DNA of 32,897 bases from Actinobacteria bacterium OV450 (GCA_001298555.1 LJCW01000362.1:1-32897), one strand, 5' to 3'. Shown: positions 7,815 through 16,361, counted from the stretch's first letter. Program-made: numbers and translations. Notes: generated from the sequence alone by a model not told the origin.

Positions 7815-8435
7815 ATGGGCAAGCTGACCCTCACCACCTTCGTGACCCTCGACGGCGTCATGCAGGCCCCCGGCGGGCCGGAGGAGGACCCCAGCGGCGG
7901 GTTCGCGTACGGAGGCTGGCTGGTGCCGTTCAGCGACGAGGGCATGGGGGCGTTCATGAACGAGGTGTTCGACCGGGCCGCGGCCTTCCTGCTCGGACGC
8001 CGCACGTACGAGATCTTCGCCGACTACTGGCCGAAGGTGACCGACCCCACGCACCCGATCGCGAGCCGGCTCAACGGGCTGCCGAAGTACGTCGCCTCGA
8101 CCACCCTGGAGGACCCGGCCTGGGCCGGGACCACCGTCATCGACGGCGAACACCTCCAGAGCGAGATCATGCGGATCAAGGACGCGCTGGAGGGGAGCCG
8201 GGAACTCCAGGTGCACGGCAGCGGGGCGCTGGCCCAGTGGCTGCTGGTGCGGGACCTCGTGGACGAGCTGAACCTGCTGGTGTTCCCGGTCTTCCTGGGC
8301 GCCGGGCAGCGGCTGTTCCCCACGGGCGGGCTGCCGACGGCCTACGAGCTGGCCGCGTCGCGCACGACGCCGAACGGCACGGCCATCCTCACGTACCGCC
8401 CGACGGGCCGGGCCACGTTCGGCACCTTCGTCTGA
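7815..8435 (+). CDS. Dihydrofolate reductase-family protein (RibD C-terminal domain)
   Basis: The product has 206 residues. The start ATG follows AAGGAG (7799-7804). Family hallmarks are the N-terminal TTFVTLDGVMQAPGGPEED, the segment FLLGRRTYEIFADYWP, the NADPH-loop LQVHGSGALAQWLL and LLVFPVFLGAGQRLFP. These proteins share the DHFR/RibD fold and probably reduce a small molecule with NADPH; few have a known substrate, and this one is unlikely to be a true DHFR. It is a single-gene unit with a strong hairpin after its stop. Confidence 0.85.
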   Translation: MGKLTLTTFVTLDGVMQAPGGPEEDPSGGFAYGGWLVPFSDEGMGAFMNEVFDRAAAFLLGRRTYEIFADYWPKVTDPTHPIASRLNGLPKYVASTTLEDPAWAGTTVIDGEHLQSEIMRIKDALEGSRELQVHGSGALAQWLLVRDLVDELNLLVFPVFLGAGQRLFPTGGLPTAYELAASRTTPNGTAILTYRPTGRATFGTFV

Positions 8436-8441
8436 CCCGGG

Positions 8442-8487
8442 GCCGCCGCCCGCCGGGCCCGGGAAGGACGGCCGGGCGGGCGGCGGC
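8442..8487. terminator. Hairpin terminator after the DHFR-like gene
   Basis: Perfect 13-bp inverted repeat (8442-8454 and 8475-8487) with a 20-nt loop, beginning 7 bp after the stop codon. Confidence 0.75.
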
Positions 8488-8493
8488 GTGCAC

Positions 8494-8573
8494 CGGTCGG
8501 CTGTGGCTCCGGTCGGCGGCGCCGGCTCCGGTCGGCGGTGGCTCCGGGCGGTGTGGCTCGGGCGCTGTGGCTC
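8494..8573 (+). repeat. Degenerate tandem repeat, five units of about 16 bp
   Basis: Units at 8494-8509, 8510-8528, 8529-8544, 8545-8559 and 8560-8573 follow the pattern CGGTCGGCGGTGGCTC; units 1 and 3 differ at one base, unit 2 has a 3-bp insertion, units 4 and 5 are 1-2 bp shorter. The array lies between a terminator and the EamA gene and codes for nothing evident. Confidence 0.7.
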
Positions 8574-8681
8574 GGACGGTGGTGAAAGCGCTCGACCGCC
8601 ATGATCGGCTCCGGTACGGTGAGCCCCGCCCGTGGGAGCCGCCGAAGTCTCCACCCGCTTCACGCCACTGGAGAGTCCCCG

Positions 8682-9599
8682 GTGAGCTCGTCCGCCCTCC
8701 TCGCCCGCACCGCCGCGCCCCGCCGGGCCTGGCTCGCCGACCTGCCCCTGCTGGCCGTCGCCGTCGTCTGGGGCGGCAGCTACCTCGCCGCCAAGGGCAT
8801 CACCACGGCCCACACCGTCATCGCCGTCCTCGTCCTGCGCTTCGCGCTCGTGCTGCCCGTCCTCGCCGTCGCCGGACGGCGGCGACTGCGGGCGCTCACC
8901 GCCCGGCAGCTGCGCGGCGCGGGCCTGCTGGGTCTCGTACTCGGCGGGATCTTCCTGCTGGAGACCTACGGGGTCGTCCACACCTCCGCCACCAACGCCG
9001 GGCTGATCATCAGCCTGACCATGATCTTCACCCCGCTCGCCGAGGCCGCCGTACGGCGCGAGGCACCCCCGGGCGCCTTCCTCGCGGGCGCCGCGGCCTC
9101 CGTCACCGGTGTCGTCCTGCTCACCCAGGGCGCCGGGCTCACCGTCCCCGGCGTCGGCGACCTGCTCGTCCTCGGCGCGGCCCTCGCCCGGACCCTGCAC
9201 GTCCTGCTGATGGCCCGGAGCACGGCCGTCCAGGGCGCCGACCCGCTGTCGCTGACCACCGTTCAGCTCGGCGGCGCCGTGCTCGTCTTCGCCGTACTGG
9301 CCGCCGTACCCGGCACGGGCGAGCGCCCCCTGGCGGTGACCGCCGCGTTCGGGCCCGCCGAGTGGGCGGGACTCGCCTTCCTCTCCGTCTTCTGCACCCT
9401 CTTCGCCTTCTTCGTACAGATGTGGGCCGTACGACGCTCCTCGCCCTCCCGCGTCAGCCTGCTGCTCGGCACCGAACCCCTGTGGGCGGCCGCCGCGGGC
9501 ATCGCGATCGGCGGCGAGCACCTGGGACCCGCCGGCCTCGCGGGCGCCCTGCTCGTCCTGGGCGGGACCGCCTGGGGCCGTCGCGCCGTGACCGGCTGA
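8682..9599 (+). CDS. EamA/DMT-family transporter
   Basis: The product has 305 residues and ten hydrophobic helices in two EamA repeats (about 20-145 and 160-295). Typical motifs are AVVWGGSYLAAKGIT at the start of repeat 1, and SLLLGTEPLWAAAAGIAIGGEHLG near the end of repeat 2. The GTG at 8682 has TGGAGAG upstream and gives a normal length; an ATG at 8601 would add 27 non-hydrophobic residues and lacks a ribosome site. Such proteins are inner-membrane exporters of metabolites or amino acids; the cargo is unknown. Transcribed alone. Confidence 0.87.
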   Translation: MSSSALLARTAAPRRAWLADLPLLAVAVVWGGSYLAAKGITTAHTVIAVLVLRFALVLPVLAVAGRRRLRALTARQLRGAGLLGLVLGGIFLLETYGVVHTSATNAGLIISLTMIFTPLAEAAVRREAPPGAFLAGAAASVTGVVLLTQGAGLTVPGVGDLLVLGAALARTLHVLLMARSTAVQGADPLSLTTVQLGGAVLVFAVLAAVPGTGERPLAVTAAFGPAEWAGLAFLSVFCTLFAFFVQMWAVRRSSPSRVSLLLGTEPLWAAAAGIAIGGEHLGPAGLAGALLVLGGTAWGRRAVTG

Positions 9600-9640
9600 C
9601 CCGGCGGCCGGGGGAAGGGGTGGCCGGAGGGCGCTGACGA

Positions 9641-9691
9641 GTGACCGGAAATCGCCGGGTCCCGTACTGGCCGGTCACATTAGTGTGACCG
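9641..9691 (+). promoter_or_regulatory. Leaderless promoter inside a palindromic operator, P450 gene
   Basis: CGGTCACATTAGTGTGACCG (9672-9691) is an 8-bp perfect inverted repeat around TTAG. Its centre carries the -10-like TAGTGT (9681-9686), 6 nt before the ATG at 9693. A further half, GTGACCGG, at 9641-9648 pairs with CCGGTCAC at 9671-9678. There is no Shine-Dalgarno sequence, so transcription probably starts on the A of the ATG. A dimeric repressor on the palindrome would cover the -10 box. Confidence 0.65.
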
Positions 9692-9692
9692 C

Positions 9693-10883
9693 ATGCCCTT
9701 ACCGGACATCAGCGCGAACGACGCGGACTTCCTCACCGACCCCCACTCCTTCTACGCCCGGCTCCGCGCGACGGGACCGGTGCACCACGTGGAGGTCACC
9801 GCCGAGTACGCGCCCACCTATCTGGTCGTCGGCTACGACGAGGCCCGCCGGGCCCTCGCCCATCCCGGTCTGGCGAAGGACTGGAGCAGCGGCGCGATCC
9901 TGCCGGGCATCACCGCCACCCAGGCCAACCGCAACATGCTGGAGGCGGACCCGCCGCACCACACCCGGCTGCGCCGCCTGGTCGCCCGCGAGTTCACCTC
10001 CCGCCGCGTACAGGCCATGCGGCCCCGCGTCCAGCAGATCACCGACGACCTGCTCGACGCGATGGCCGCCCGCCCGCAGCGCACCGCCGACCTGATCAAG
10101 GCCCTCGCCTTCCCGCTCCCGATGACCGTCATCGGCGAACTCCTGGGCGTCCCCGGCCTGGACCGCGAGCGCTTCAGCTACTGGTCCAAGGAGGTCGTCG
10201 CCCCCACCTCCGCCACCCCGAGCACCACCGCGCACCACAAGCTCGGCGAGTACCTCGCCGAACTCGTCGCGGCCAAGGCGAAGGACCCGGGCGACGACCT
10301 GCTGAGCGCACTGATCCGGACCCGGGACGAGGACGGCGACGCACTGTCCCCCGAAGAGCTGATCGGCATGGCCTTCCTGCTGCTGGTCGCCGGCCACGAG
10401 ACCACCGTCAACCTGATCTCCAACGGCACGCGCGCCCTGCTGGCCCACCCGGACCAACTCGCCGCCCTGCGCGCCGACTACGACGGCCTGCTCGACGGCG
10501 CGGTCGAGGAGATGCTGCGCTACGACGGCCCGGTCCAGAACGCCACCTACCGCTACGCCCGCGAGGACATGGAGCTCGGCGGCACAGCCATCCCCGCCGG
10601 GGCCACCGTCCTCGTCTCGCTGGCCGGAGCCGACCGCGACCCCGGGCGCTACGGCGACCCCGACACGTTCGACATCCGGCGTGCCCCGCAGGGACACCTC
10701 GCCTTCGGGCACGGACTGCACTTCTGCATCGGCGCCCCGCTCGCCCGGATGGAGGGCCGCATCGCGATCCGCGCTCTGCTGGAGCGCTTCCCCGACCTGG
10801 CCGAGGACCCGGCCGGGGGCCCGCCGGACCACATCGGGGGCAGCCTGATCCGGGGCGTGACCCGGCTGCCGGTGCGCTGGTAG
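9693..10883 (+). CDS. Cytochrome P450, CYP107-like
   Basis: The product is a 396-residue soluble bacterial P450. The C-helix segment LEADPPHHTRLRRLV is at about 83-97, the oxygen-activation motif AGHETT in the I-helix at 233-238, EMLR (ExxR) at 273-276, and the haem loop FGHGLHFCIG at 338-347 with the proximal ligand Cys345. All key residues are present. The general pattern resembles CYP107 and related macrolide/fatty-acid hydroxylases, but the substrate cannot be read from sequence. No ferredoxin or ferredoxin reductase gene is adjacent, so it must borrow electrons. It is probably translated from a leaderless mRNA and controlled at the palindrome just upstream. Confidence 0.93.
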   Translation: MPLPDISANDADFLTDPHSFYARLRATGPVHHVEVTAEYAPTYLVVGYDEARRALAHPGLAKDWSSGAILPGITATQANRNMLEADPPHHTRLRRLVAREFTSRRVQAMRPRVQQITDDLLDAMAARPQRTADLIKALAFPLPMTVIGELLGVPGLDRERFSYWSKEVVAPTSATPSTTAHHKLGEYLAELVAAKAKDPGDDLLSALIRTRDEDGDALSPEELIGMAFLLLVAGHETTVNLISNGTRALLAHPDQLAALRADYDGLLDGAVEEMLRYDGPVQNATYRYAREDMELGGTAIPAGATVLVSLAGADRDPGRYGDPDTFDIRRAPQGHLAFGHGLHFCIGAPLARMEGRIAIRALLERFPDLAEDPAGGPPDHIGGSLIRGVTRLPVRW

Positions 10884-10961
10884 CCGCCGCCCGTGCCCGG
10901 TTCCGTACCGCCCCGGCCCCCGCGCCCGCCCGCGCAGCCCCCGCTCCCGCCGCGGGGCGCC

Positions 10962-11966
10962 TCACAGGTCCGGCAGCTCCGCCATCTTGACCGGGCGCCG
11001 CTCGCGCCGCGACATCTCGCACGCCTCCGCGATCCGCAGAGCCGCCAGCGCCTCCCGGCCGTCGCACGGGTTGGGGCCCTCGCCGCGCACCAGCCGGACG
11101 AAGGCCGCCAGCTCCGCCTCGTACGCGGGGGCGAACCGCTCCAGGAACCCCGCCCACGGCTTGCTCGCCGGGGGCGGACCGTGCGGTTCGGTCGAGGCGA
11201 TCGGCGTCCGGTCGTCCAGCCCCGAGGAGACCTGGTCGAGCTCCCCGGCCAGCTCCATCCGCACGTCGTACCCGGCGCCGTTGCACCGGGTGCCCGTACA
11301 GGTGGCCAGGGTCCCGTCGTCCAGGGTGAGGACGGCCGCGGCGGTGTCCACGTCGCCGGCCTCGCGGAACACCGCAGGACCCGCGTCGGACCCGGTCGCG
11401 TACACCTCCGTCACCTCGTGCCCGGTCACCCAGCGGACCATGTCGAAGTCGTGCACCAGGCAGTCCCGGTACAGCCCCCCGGAGGTCGCCAGGTACGCGG
11501 CGGGCGGCGGCGCCGGATCGGCCGTCGTCGTCCGCACGGTGTGCAGGCGGCCCAGGGCGCCGGAGCGCACCAGCTCCCGGGCGGTGCGGCAGCCCGCGTC
11601 GAACCGGCGCATGAAGCCCAGCTGGAGCACCCCCTCGGCGGCGGTCACCTCGCGCAGCACGGCCAGTGTCCGGGCGAGGTCGCCGGCCAGCGGCTTCTCG
11701 CAGAACACCGGCAGCCCGCCGCGTACCGCCCGCAGGACCAGACCGGCGTGCGCGTCGGTGGAGCAGGCCACCACCACGGCGTCGACGCCCCAGGTGAAGA
11801 CCTGCTCCACGGACGGCGCGGCGGTCGCGCCCAGCCGGTCGGCGACCCGCGCCGCCCGCGCGGGATCGGCGTCGGCGAGCAACAGCGAGCCGGCGTCCGG
11901 GTGGCGGGCCAGTGCCGCCGCATGGAAGGAGCCGATCCGGCCCGTTCCGATCACCCCGATGCGCAT
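10962..11966 (-). CDS. Gfo/Idh/MocA-family sugar or inositol dehydrogenase
   Basis: The product has 334 residues. The N-terminal Rossmann domain begins MRIGVIGTGRIGSFHA with the dinucleotide motif GTGRIG (7-12). The family motif FCEKPLA is at about 88-94, with Lys as the usual catalytic/cofactor contact, and the C-terminal domain has GGLYRDCLVHDFDMVRW with the conserved Asp and His-Asp. Similarity in style to myo-inositol 2-dehydrogenases (IolG) is strong, but the substrate could be another polyol or sugar. It is divergent from a sugar ABC transporter operon with a kinase, so it probably acts on the imported compound. It has its own near-consensus promoter and probably a leaderless mRNA. Confidence 0.88.
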   Translation of the reverse strand: MRIGVIGTGRIGSFHAAALARHPDAGSLLLADADPARAARVADRLGATAAPSVEQVFTWGVDAVVVACSTDAHAGLVLRAVRGGLPVFCEKPLAGDLARTLAVLREVTAAEGVLQLGFMRRFDAGCRTARELVRSGALGRLHTVRTTTADPAPPPAAYLATSGGLYRDCLVHDFDMVRWVTGHEVTEVYATGSDAGPAVFREAGDVDTAAAVLTLDDGTLATCTGTRCNGAGYDVRMELAGELDQVSSGLDDRTPIASTEPHGPPPASKPWAGFLERFAPAYEAELAAFVRLVRGEGPNPCDGREALAALRIAEACEMSRRERRPVKMAELPDL

Positions 11967-11972
11967 GCATTC

Positions 11973-12001
11973 AACCTGGCCCCCTCACCGGGGGCTGTCA
12001 A
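11973..12001 (-). promoter_or_regulatory. Near-consensus leaderless promoter of the dehydrogenase gene
   Basis: On the minus strand: TTGACA (12001-11996), a 17-nt spacer, CAGGTT (11978-11973), then 6 nt to the ATG at 11966. The spacer itself is a palindrome, GCCCCC-GGTGA-GGGGGC (11995-11979), which could be an operator sitting between the two boxes. Confidence 0.72.
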
Positions 12002-12156
12002 TCCGCCCGACCGTACCCGTATGGCCGAGATGGGCTCGAAGGACCCGATGACCGCACATGGTGCACTGTGGCGGATACTGAGCGGCTGGAACCGTAATGA
12101 CCGCTTTGGCAGCAGCGGACCGCACAAGACGCAGGACGAGGGAAGGGCACGCAGAC

Positions 12157-13167
12157 GTGGCTAGGGTTCGGACAGGGGTGCGCGTCGTGGGCGCGGTGCT
12201 CGCGGCGGCACTGGGAGCCTCCCTCGTGGGCTGCAGCAGTACGGGCGGAAAGCGCGCCGAGGAGCGGGCCAAGGCCGCCCAGGCGGGCCGCCCCGCCGTG
12301 TCCACCCCGCGCTGGACCTTCGCGATGGTCACCCACGCGGGAGACGGCGACACCTTCTGGGACATCGTCCAGAAGGGCGCCAAGGAGGCCGCGGCGAAGG
12401 ACAACATCAACTTCGTCTACGCCCACGACGACCAGGCGCAGCAGCAGGCCCAGTTCGTGCAGAACGCCATCGACCAGAAGGTCGACGGGATCGTGGTGAG
12501 CCTGGCGAAGCCCGAGGCGCTCAAGGACGTCATCGGCAAGGCGGTCAAGGCCGGCATCCCGGTGATCACGGTCAACTCCGGTTCCGCGCAGTCATCCGAG
12601 TACGGCGCCCTCACCCACATCGGCCAGGACGAGCAGATCGCCGGCGAGGCGGTCGGCAGCGAGCTGACCAGGCGCGGGAAGAAGAAGGCCGTCTGCGTCC
12701 TGCACGAGCAGGGCAACGTCGGGCACGAGCAGCGCTGCGCCGGGGCGAAGAAGACGTTCGGCGGGACCATGGAGAACCTGTACGTCGAGGGCACCAACAT
12801 GCCCTCCGTCCAGGCCGCCATTCAGGCGAAGCTCCAGGCCGACCCGTCCGTCGACGCGATCGTCACCCTCGGCGCCCCCTTCGCCCCGACGGCGATCAAG
12901 GCGAAGGACGCGGCGGGCAGCAAGGCGGAGGTCGACACCTTCGACCTCAACGAGTCCGTCGCCCGCGACCTGAAGTCCGGCGCCCTCGGCTTCGCCGTCG
13001 ACCAGCAGCCCTACCTCCAGGGCTACGAGGCCGTCGACCTGCTGTGGCTCTACCGCTACAACGCGGACGTGCTCGGCGGCGGCCGCCCGGTCCTGACCGG
13101 CCCGCAGATCGTGACCGCCGACGAGGCGGCCAAGCTGGAGCAGTACATCAAGCGGGGCACCCGATGA
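12157..13167 (+). CDS. Sugar ABC transporter substrate-binding lipoprotein
   Basis: The product has 336 residues. The GTG at 12157 follows GAGGGAAGGG and opens a lipoprotein signal peptide (VARVRTGVRVVGAV...) ending in the lipobox LVGC with Cys26. The mature part is a periplasmic-binding type 1 fold (Peripla_BP_4): FAMVTHAGDGDTFWDIVQKGAKEA, then DGIVVSLAKPEAL, GIPVITVNSG and FAVDQQPYLQGY. This is the ribose/inositol/galactose-binding class, so a monosaccharide or polyol is the likely ligand. It leads an operon with permease, ATPase, ROK kinase and a small membrane protein; the permease start overlaps its stop (ATGA). Confidence 0.92.
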   Translation: MARVRTGVRVVGAVLAAALGASLVGCSSTGGKRAEERAKAAQAGRPAVSTPRWTFAMVTHAGDGDTFWDIVQKGAKEAAAKDNINFVYAHDDQAQQQAQFVQNAIDQKVDGIVVSLAKPEALKDVIGKAVKAGIPVITVNSGSAQSSEYGALTHIGQDEQIAGEAVGSELTRRGKKKAVCVLHEQGNVGHEQRCAGAKKTFGGTMENLYVEGTNMPSVQAAIQAKLQADPSVDAIVTLGAPFAPTAIKAKDAAGSKAEVDTFDLNESVARDLKSGALGFAVDQQPYLQGYEAVDLLWLYRYNADVLGGGRPVLTGPQIVTADEAAKLEQYIKRGTR

Positions 13168-14195
13168 GCACGGCAACGGCCGTCGACGAGCGGCTCGCCC
13201 CCACCTCCCTGGTCCGCAGGCTGCTCGGCCGCCCCGAGCTGGGCGCGGTCGTCGGCGCGGCCGCCGTCTTCGTCTTCTTCTCCTTCGCCGCGCCGAGCTT
13301 CCTGCAGGCCTCCAGCCTGAGCACGGTCCTGTACTCGGCCTCCACCATCGGGATCATGGCCTGCCCGGTGGCCCTGCTGATGATCGGCGGCGAGTTCGAC
13401 CTGTCCGCCGGGGTCATGGTCACCACGTCGGCACTGGTCAGCTCGATGTTCAGCTACCAGATGACCGCCAACGTGTGGGTGGGCGTGGGGGTGTCCCTGC
13501 TGGTCACCCTCGCCATCGGATTCTTCAACGGGTTCATGCTGACCCGGACCCGGCTGCCCAGCTTCATCATCACGCTCGGCACGTTCCTGATGCTGACGGG
13601 CCTGAACCTGGGCTTCACCAAGCTGATCAGCGGCTCCGTGTCGACCAAGACGATCGCCGACATGGAGGGCTTCTCCTCCGCCCGCGCGCTCTTCGCCTCA
13701 CAGTGGAACGTCGGCTCGGTCACCCTCAAGGTCACCATCCTGTGGTGGCTGGCCCTGGTCGCCGTCGCCACCTGGATCCTGCTGCGCACCCGCGCCGGCA
13801 ACTGGATCTTCGCGGTCGGCGGCGGGGCGGACGCGGCCCGCGCGACCGCCGTCCCGGTGGTCAAGACCCGGATCGGCCTCTACATGGGCGTGGCCCTGTG
13901 CGCCTGGATCTCCGGCCAGCACATCCTCTTCTCGTTCGACGTCGTCCAGTCGGGCGAGGGCGTCGGCAACGAGTTCCTCTACATCATCGCGGCCGTCATC
14001 GGCGGCTGCCTGATGACCGGCGGCTACGGCTCCGCCATCGGTTCGGCCGTCGGCGCCTTCATCTTCGGCATGACCAGCAACGGCATCGTCTACGCCCAGT
14101 GGAACCCCGACTGGTTCAAGTTCTTCCTCGGCGCGATGCTCCTGCTCGCGACGCTGCTCAACGCATGGGTCCGCAAGCGGGCGGAGGCGAAGTGA
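13164..14195 (+). CDS. Sugar ABC transporter permease (RbsC-like)
   Basis: The product has 343 residues with about 8-10 hydrophobic helices and belongs to the BPD_transp_2 family. Typical stretches are ALLMIGGEFDLSAGVMV, followed by TRLPSFIITLGTFLML, and GGCLMTGGYGSAIGSAVGAF near the C-terminus. It starts at the ATG overlapping the upstream stop by 4 bp. It should form the membrane channel, probably as a homodimer, because only one permease gene is present, for the ligand carried by the upstream lipoprotein. Confidence 0.93.
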   Translation: MSTATAVDERLAPTSLVRRLLGRPELGAVVGAAAVFVFFSFAAPSFLQASSLSTVLYSASTIGIMACPVALLMIGGEFDLSAGVMVTTSALVSSMFSYQMTANVWVGVGVSLLVTLAIGFFNGFMLTRTRLPSFIITLGTFLMLTGLNLGFTKLISGSVSTKTIADMEGFSSARALFASQWNVGSVTLKVTILWWLALVAVATWILLRTRAGNWIFAVGGGADAARATAVPVVKTRIGLYMGVALCAWISGQHILFSFDVVQSGEGVGNEFLYIIAAVIGGCLMTGGYGSAIGSAVGAFIFGMTSNGIVYAQWNPDWFKFFLGAMLLLATLLNAWVRKRAEAK

Positions 14196-14197
14196 CC

Positions 14198-15058
14198 ATG
14201 AGCGCGATGACCAAGGCCGCGGGCCCGGCCCTCGTGAAGCTGACCGACGTCAGCAAGTTCTACGGCAACATCCGCGCCCTCCAGGGAGTCTCCCTGGAGG
14301 TCCACGCGGGCGAGATCACCTGTGTCCTCGGCGACAACGGCGCCGGCAAGTCCACCCTCATCAAGATCATCGCGGGGCTGCACCGGCACGACGCCGGCAG
14401 TTTCGAGATCGAGGGGGAGGAGACGGTGCTCGCCAACCCGCGCGCCGCCCTCGACCACGGCATCGCCACCGTCCACCAGGACCTGGCCGTCGTCCCGCTG
14501 ATGCCCGTCTGGCGCAACTTCTTCCTCGGCTCCGAGCCCACCAGGGGACGCGGCCCGTTCCGCCGCCTCGACGTGGACTCGATGCGCAGGACCACCCGCG
14601 CCGAGCTGCTGCGGATGGGCATCGACCTGCGCGACGTCGACCAGCCGATCGGCACCCTGTCCGGCGGCGAGCGCCAGTGCGTGGCCATCGCCCGCGCCGT
14701 CTACTTCGGCGCGAAGGTCCTCGTCCTGGACGAGCCGACCGCCGCCCTCGGCGTGAAGCAGTCCGGCGTGGTCCTGAAGTACGTCGCCGCGGCCCGTGAC
14801 GCGGGCCTCGGCGTGGTCCTGATCACCCACAACCCGCACCACGCCCACCTGGTCGGGGACCGGTTCGTGCTGCTCAAGCGCGGCACCATGGCGGGCAGCC
14901 ACACCCGCGACTCGATCACCCTGGACGAGCTCACCCGGCAGATGGCGGGCGGCTCCGAGCTGGACGAGCTGAGCCACGAGCTGGAGCGGGTGGCAGAATC
15001 AGGACCGGACCACCCGGCCGGAGCAGCCGATCCGGCATCCGGCACCACCGCACCCTGA
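14198..15058 (+). CDS. Sugar ABC transporter ATPase, single nucleotide-binding domain
   Basis: The product has 286 residues: Walker A GDNGAGKST, Q-loop VHQDLAV, signature LSGGERQCVAIARA, Walker B VLVLDEPTAAL and the switch His in LITHN. Unlike classical RbsA/MglA, which have two fused ATPase domains (about 500 residues), this protein has one, as seen in a subgroup of actinobacterial carriers; it should work as a homodimer. The ATG at 14198 lies 10 nt after GGAGG; a GTG six bases upstream is in frame but too near the ribosome site. The last about 35 residues are an acidic then Pro/Ala-rich tail. Confidence 0.92.
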   Translation: MSAMTKAAGPALVKLTDVSKFYGNIRALQGVSLEVHAGEITCVLGDNGAGKSTLIKIIAGLHRHDAGSFEIEGEETVLANPRAALDHGIATVHQDLAVVPLMPVWRNFFLGSEPTRGRGPFRRLDVDSMRRTTRAELLRMGIDLRDVDQPIGTLSGGERQCVAIARAVYFGAKVLVLDEPTAALGVKQSGVVLKYVAAARDAGLGVVLITHNPHHAHLVGDRFVLLKRGTMAGSHTRDSITLDELTRQMAGGSELDELSHELERVAESGPDHPAGAADPASGTTAP

Positions 15059-15074
15059 GGGACGACACGACTCG

Positions 15075-16361
15075 ATGAGCACGTACCGGGACTTCACGCT
15101 CTCCCACCGGGGGTCGGCGCGAGGCACCGTCCTGCGGACCATCGGGACCCGTGAGCGCCGGTCGCACCTGACCGCCCCGCGCGTCCCGACCGTCGGCATC
15201 GACATCGGCGGCACCAAGGTGATGGCCGGCGTCGTCGACGCCGACGGGGTCATCCTGGAGAAGATCCGCACCGAGACCCCGGACAAGTCCAAGAGCCCCA
15301 AGGTCGTCGAGGACACCATCGTCGAGCTGGTGCTCGACCTGTCCGACCGGCACGACGTCCACGCGGTGGGCATCGGCGCGGCCGGCTGGGTCGACGCCGA
15401 CCGTTCGCGCGTCCTGTTCGCCCCGCACCTGGCCTGGCGCGACGAGCCGCTGCGTGACGCGCTCCAGTCCAGGCTCGCGGTCCCCGTCATGGTGGACAAC
15501 GACGCCAACACGGCAGCCTGGGCCGAATGGCGCTTCGGCGCCGGGCGCGGCGAGGACCACCTCGTCATGATCACCCTCGGGACCGGCATCGGCGGCGCCA
15601 TCCTCGAAGGCGGCCAGGTCAAGCGCGGCCGCTTCGGGGTCGCCGGCGAGTTCGGCCACATGCAGGTCGTGCCCGGCGGACACCGCTGCCCGTGCGGCAA
15701 CCGCGGCTGCTGGGAGCAGTACAGCTCCGGCAACGCCCTGGTCCGCGAGGCCCGCGAGCTGGCGGCCGCCGACTCCCCGGTCGCGTACAACATCATCGCC
15801 AGGGTCGGCGGCAACGTCGCCGAGATCACCGGGCCGCTCATCACCGAGCTGGCCCGCGAGGGCGACGCGATGTGCGTCGAGCTCCTCCAGGACATCGGCC
15901 AGTGGCTCGGCGTCGGCATCGCCAACCTCGCCGCCGCCCTCGACCCGTCCTGCTTCGTCATCGGCGGCGGCGTCAGCGCCGCCGACGACCTGCTGATCGG
16001 GCCCGCCCGGGACGCCTTCCGGCGCCACCTCACCGGCCGCGGCTACCGTCCCGAGGCCCGCATCGCCAAGGCGCAGCTCGGCCCCGAGGCCGGCATGGTC
16101 GGCGCCGGCCTGCTGGCCCGGCTCGTCGCACGCCGTTTCCGCCGCGCCACGCGCCGGCGCGTGGAGCGCTACGAGCGCTACGCGCAGTGGGGGCTGATCG
16201 ACTCCCCGGCCACCGCGGAGCGCAAGGCGGCGGAGACCGAGGCCGCAGAGGCCGCGGCCCCCGAGCGCACGGCCGCCGAGCGTGCGGCCGCCGGGGCCGC
16301 CGAAACGACCGAGGGGGCGCGCCCCGAGGCCGGCGGCCTCCCCGAGGGGGGCGCGCAGTGA
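15075..16361 (+). CDS. ROK-family sugar kinase (glucokinase-like)
   Basis: The product has 428 residues and would phosphorylate a hexose with ATP after uptake. The phosphate-binding motif DIGGTK is at 43-48, the catalytic Asp is Asp143 in VDNDAN, TLGTGIGGAI is near 167-176, and the ROK zinc site comprises His195 (GEFGHM) with Cys205, Cys207 and Cys212 (CPCGNRGC). No winged HTH precedes the kinase domain, so it is an enzyme and not a ROK repressor. It is longer than usual glucokinases (about 310-320): about 38 extra basic residues at the N-terminus, and about 75 at the C-terminus that start Arg-rich and end as an Ala/Glu-rich low-complexity tail. Its stop overlaps the next gene (GTGA). Confidence 0.9.
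   Translation: MSTYRDFTLSHRGSARGTVLRTIGTRERRSHLTAPRVPTVGIDIGGTKVMAGVVDADGVILEKIRTETPDKSKSPKVVEDTIVELVLDLSDRHDVHAVGIGAAGWVDADRSRVLFAPHLAWRDEPLRDALQSRLAVPVMVDNDANTAAWAEWRFGAGRGEDHLVMITLGTGIGGAILEGGQVKRGRFGVAGEFGHMQVVPGGHRCPCGNRGCWEQYSSGNALVREARELAAADSPVAYNIIARVGGNVAEITGPLITELAREGDAMCVELLQDIGQWLGVGIANLAAALDPSCFVIGGGVSAADDLLIGPARDAFRRHLTGRGYRPEARIAKAQLGPEAGMVGAGLLARLVARRFRRATRRRVERYERYAQWGLIDSPATAERKAAETEAAEAAAPERTAAERAAAGAAETTEGARPEAGGLPEGGAQ

Noticed and set aside
8601..8681. ATG at 8601 as start of the EamA transporter
   Set aside because: No ribosome site and 27 non-hydrophobic extra residues; GTG 8682 has TGGAGAG and gives the family length.
7638..9521. Upstream extension of the SDR frame to 9521 on the minus strand
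   Set aside because: The extension is antisense to the DHFR-like and EamA genes, and a good ribosome site plus the canonical SDR N-terminus fix the start at 7637.
10922..10960. GCGCCC/GGGCGC pair between the P450 and dehydrogenase genes as terminator
   Set aside because: Only 6 bp with a 27-nt C-rich loop, expected by chance at this GC content.
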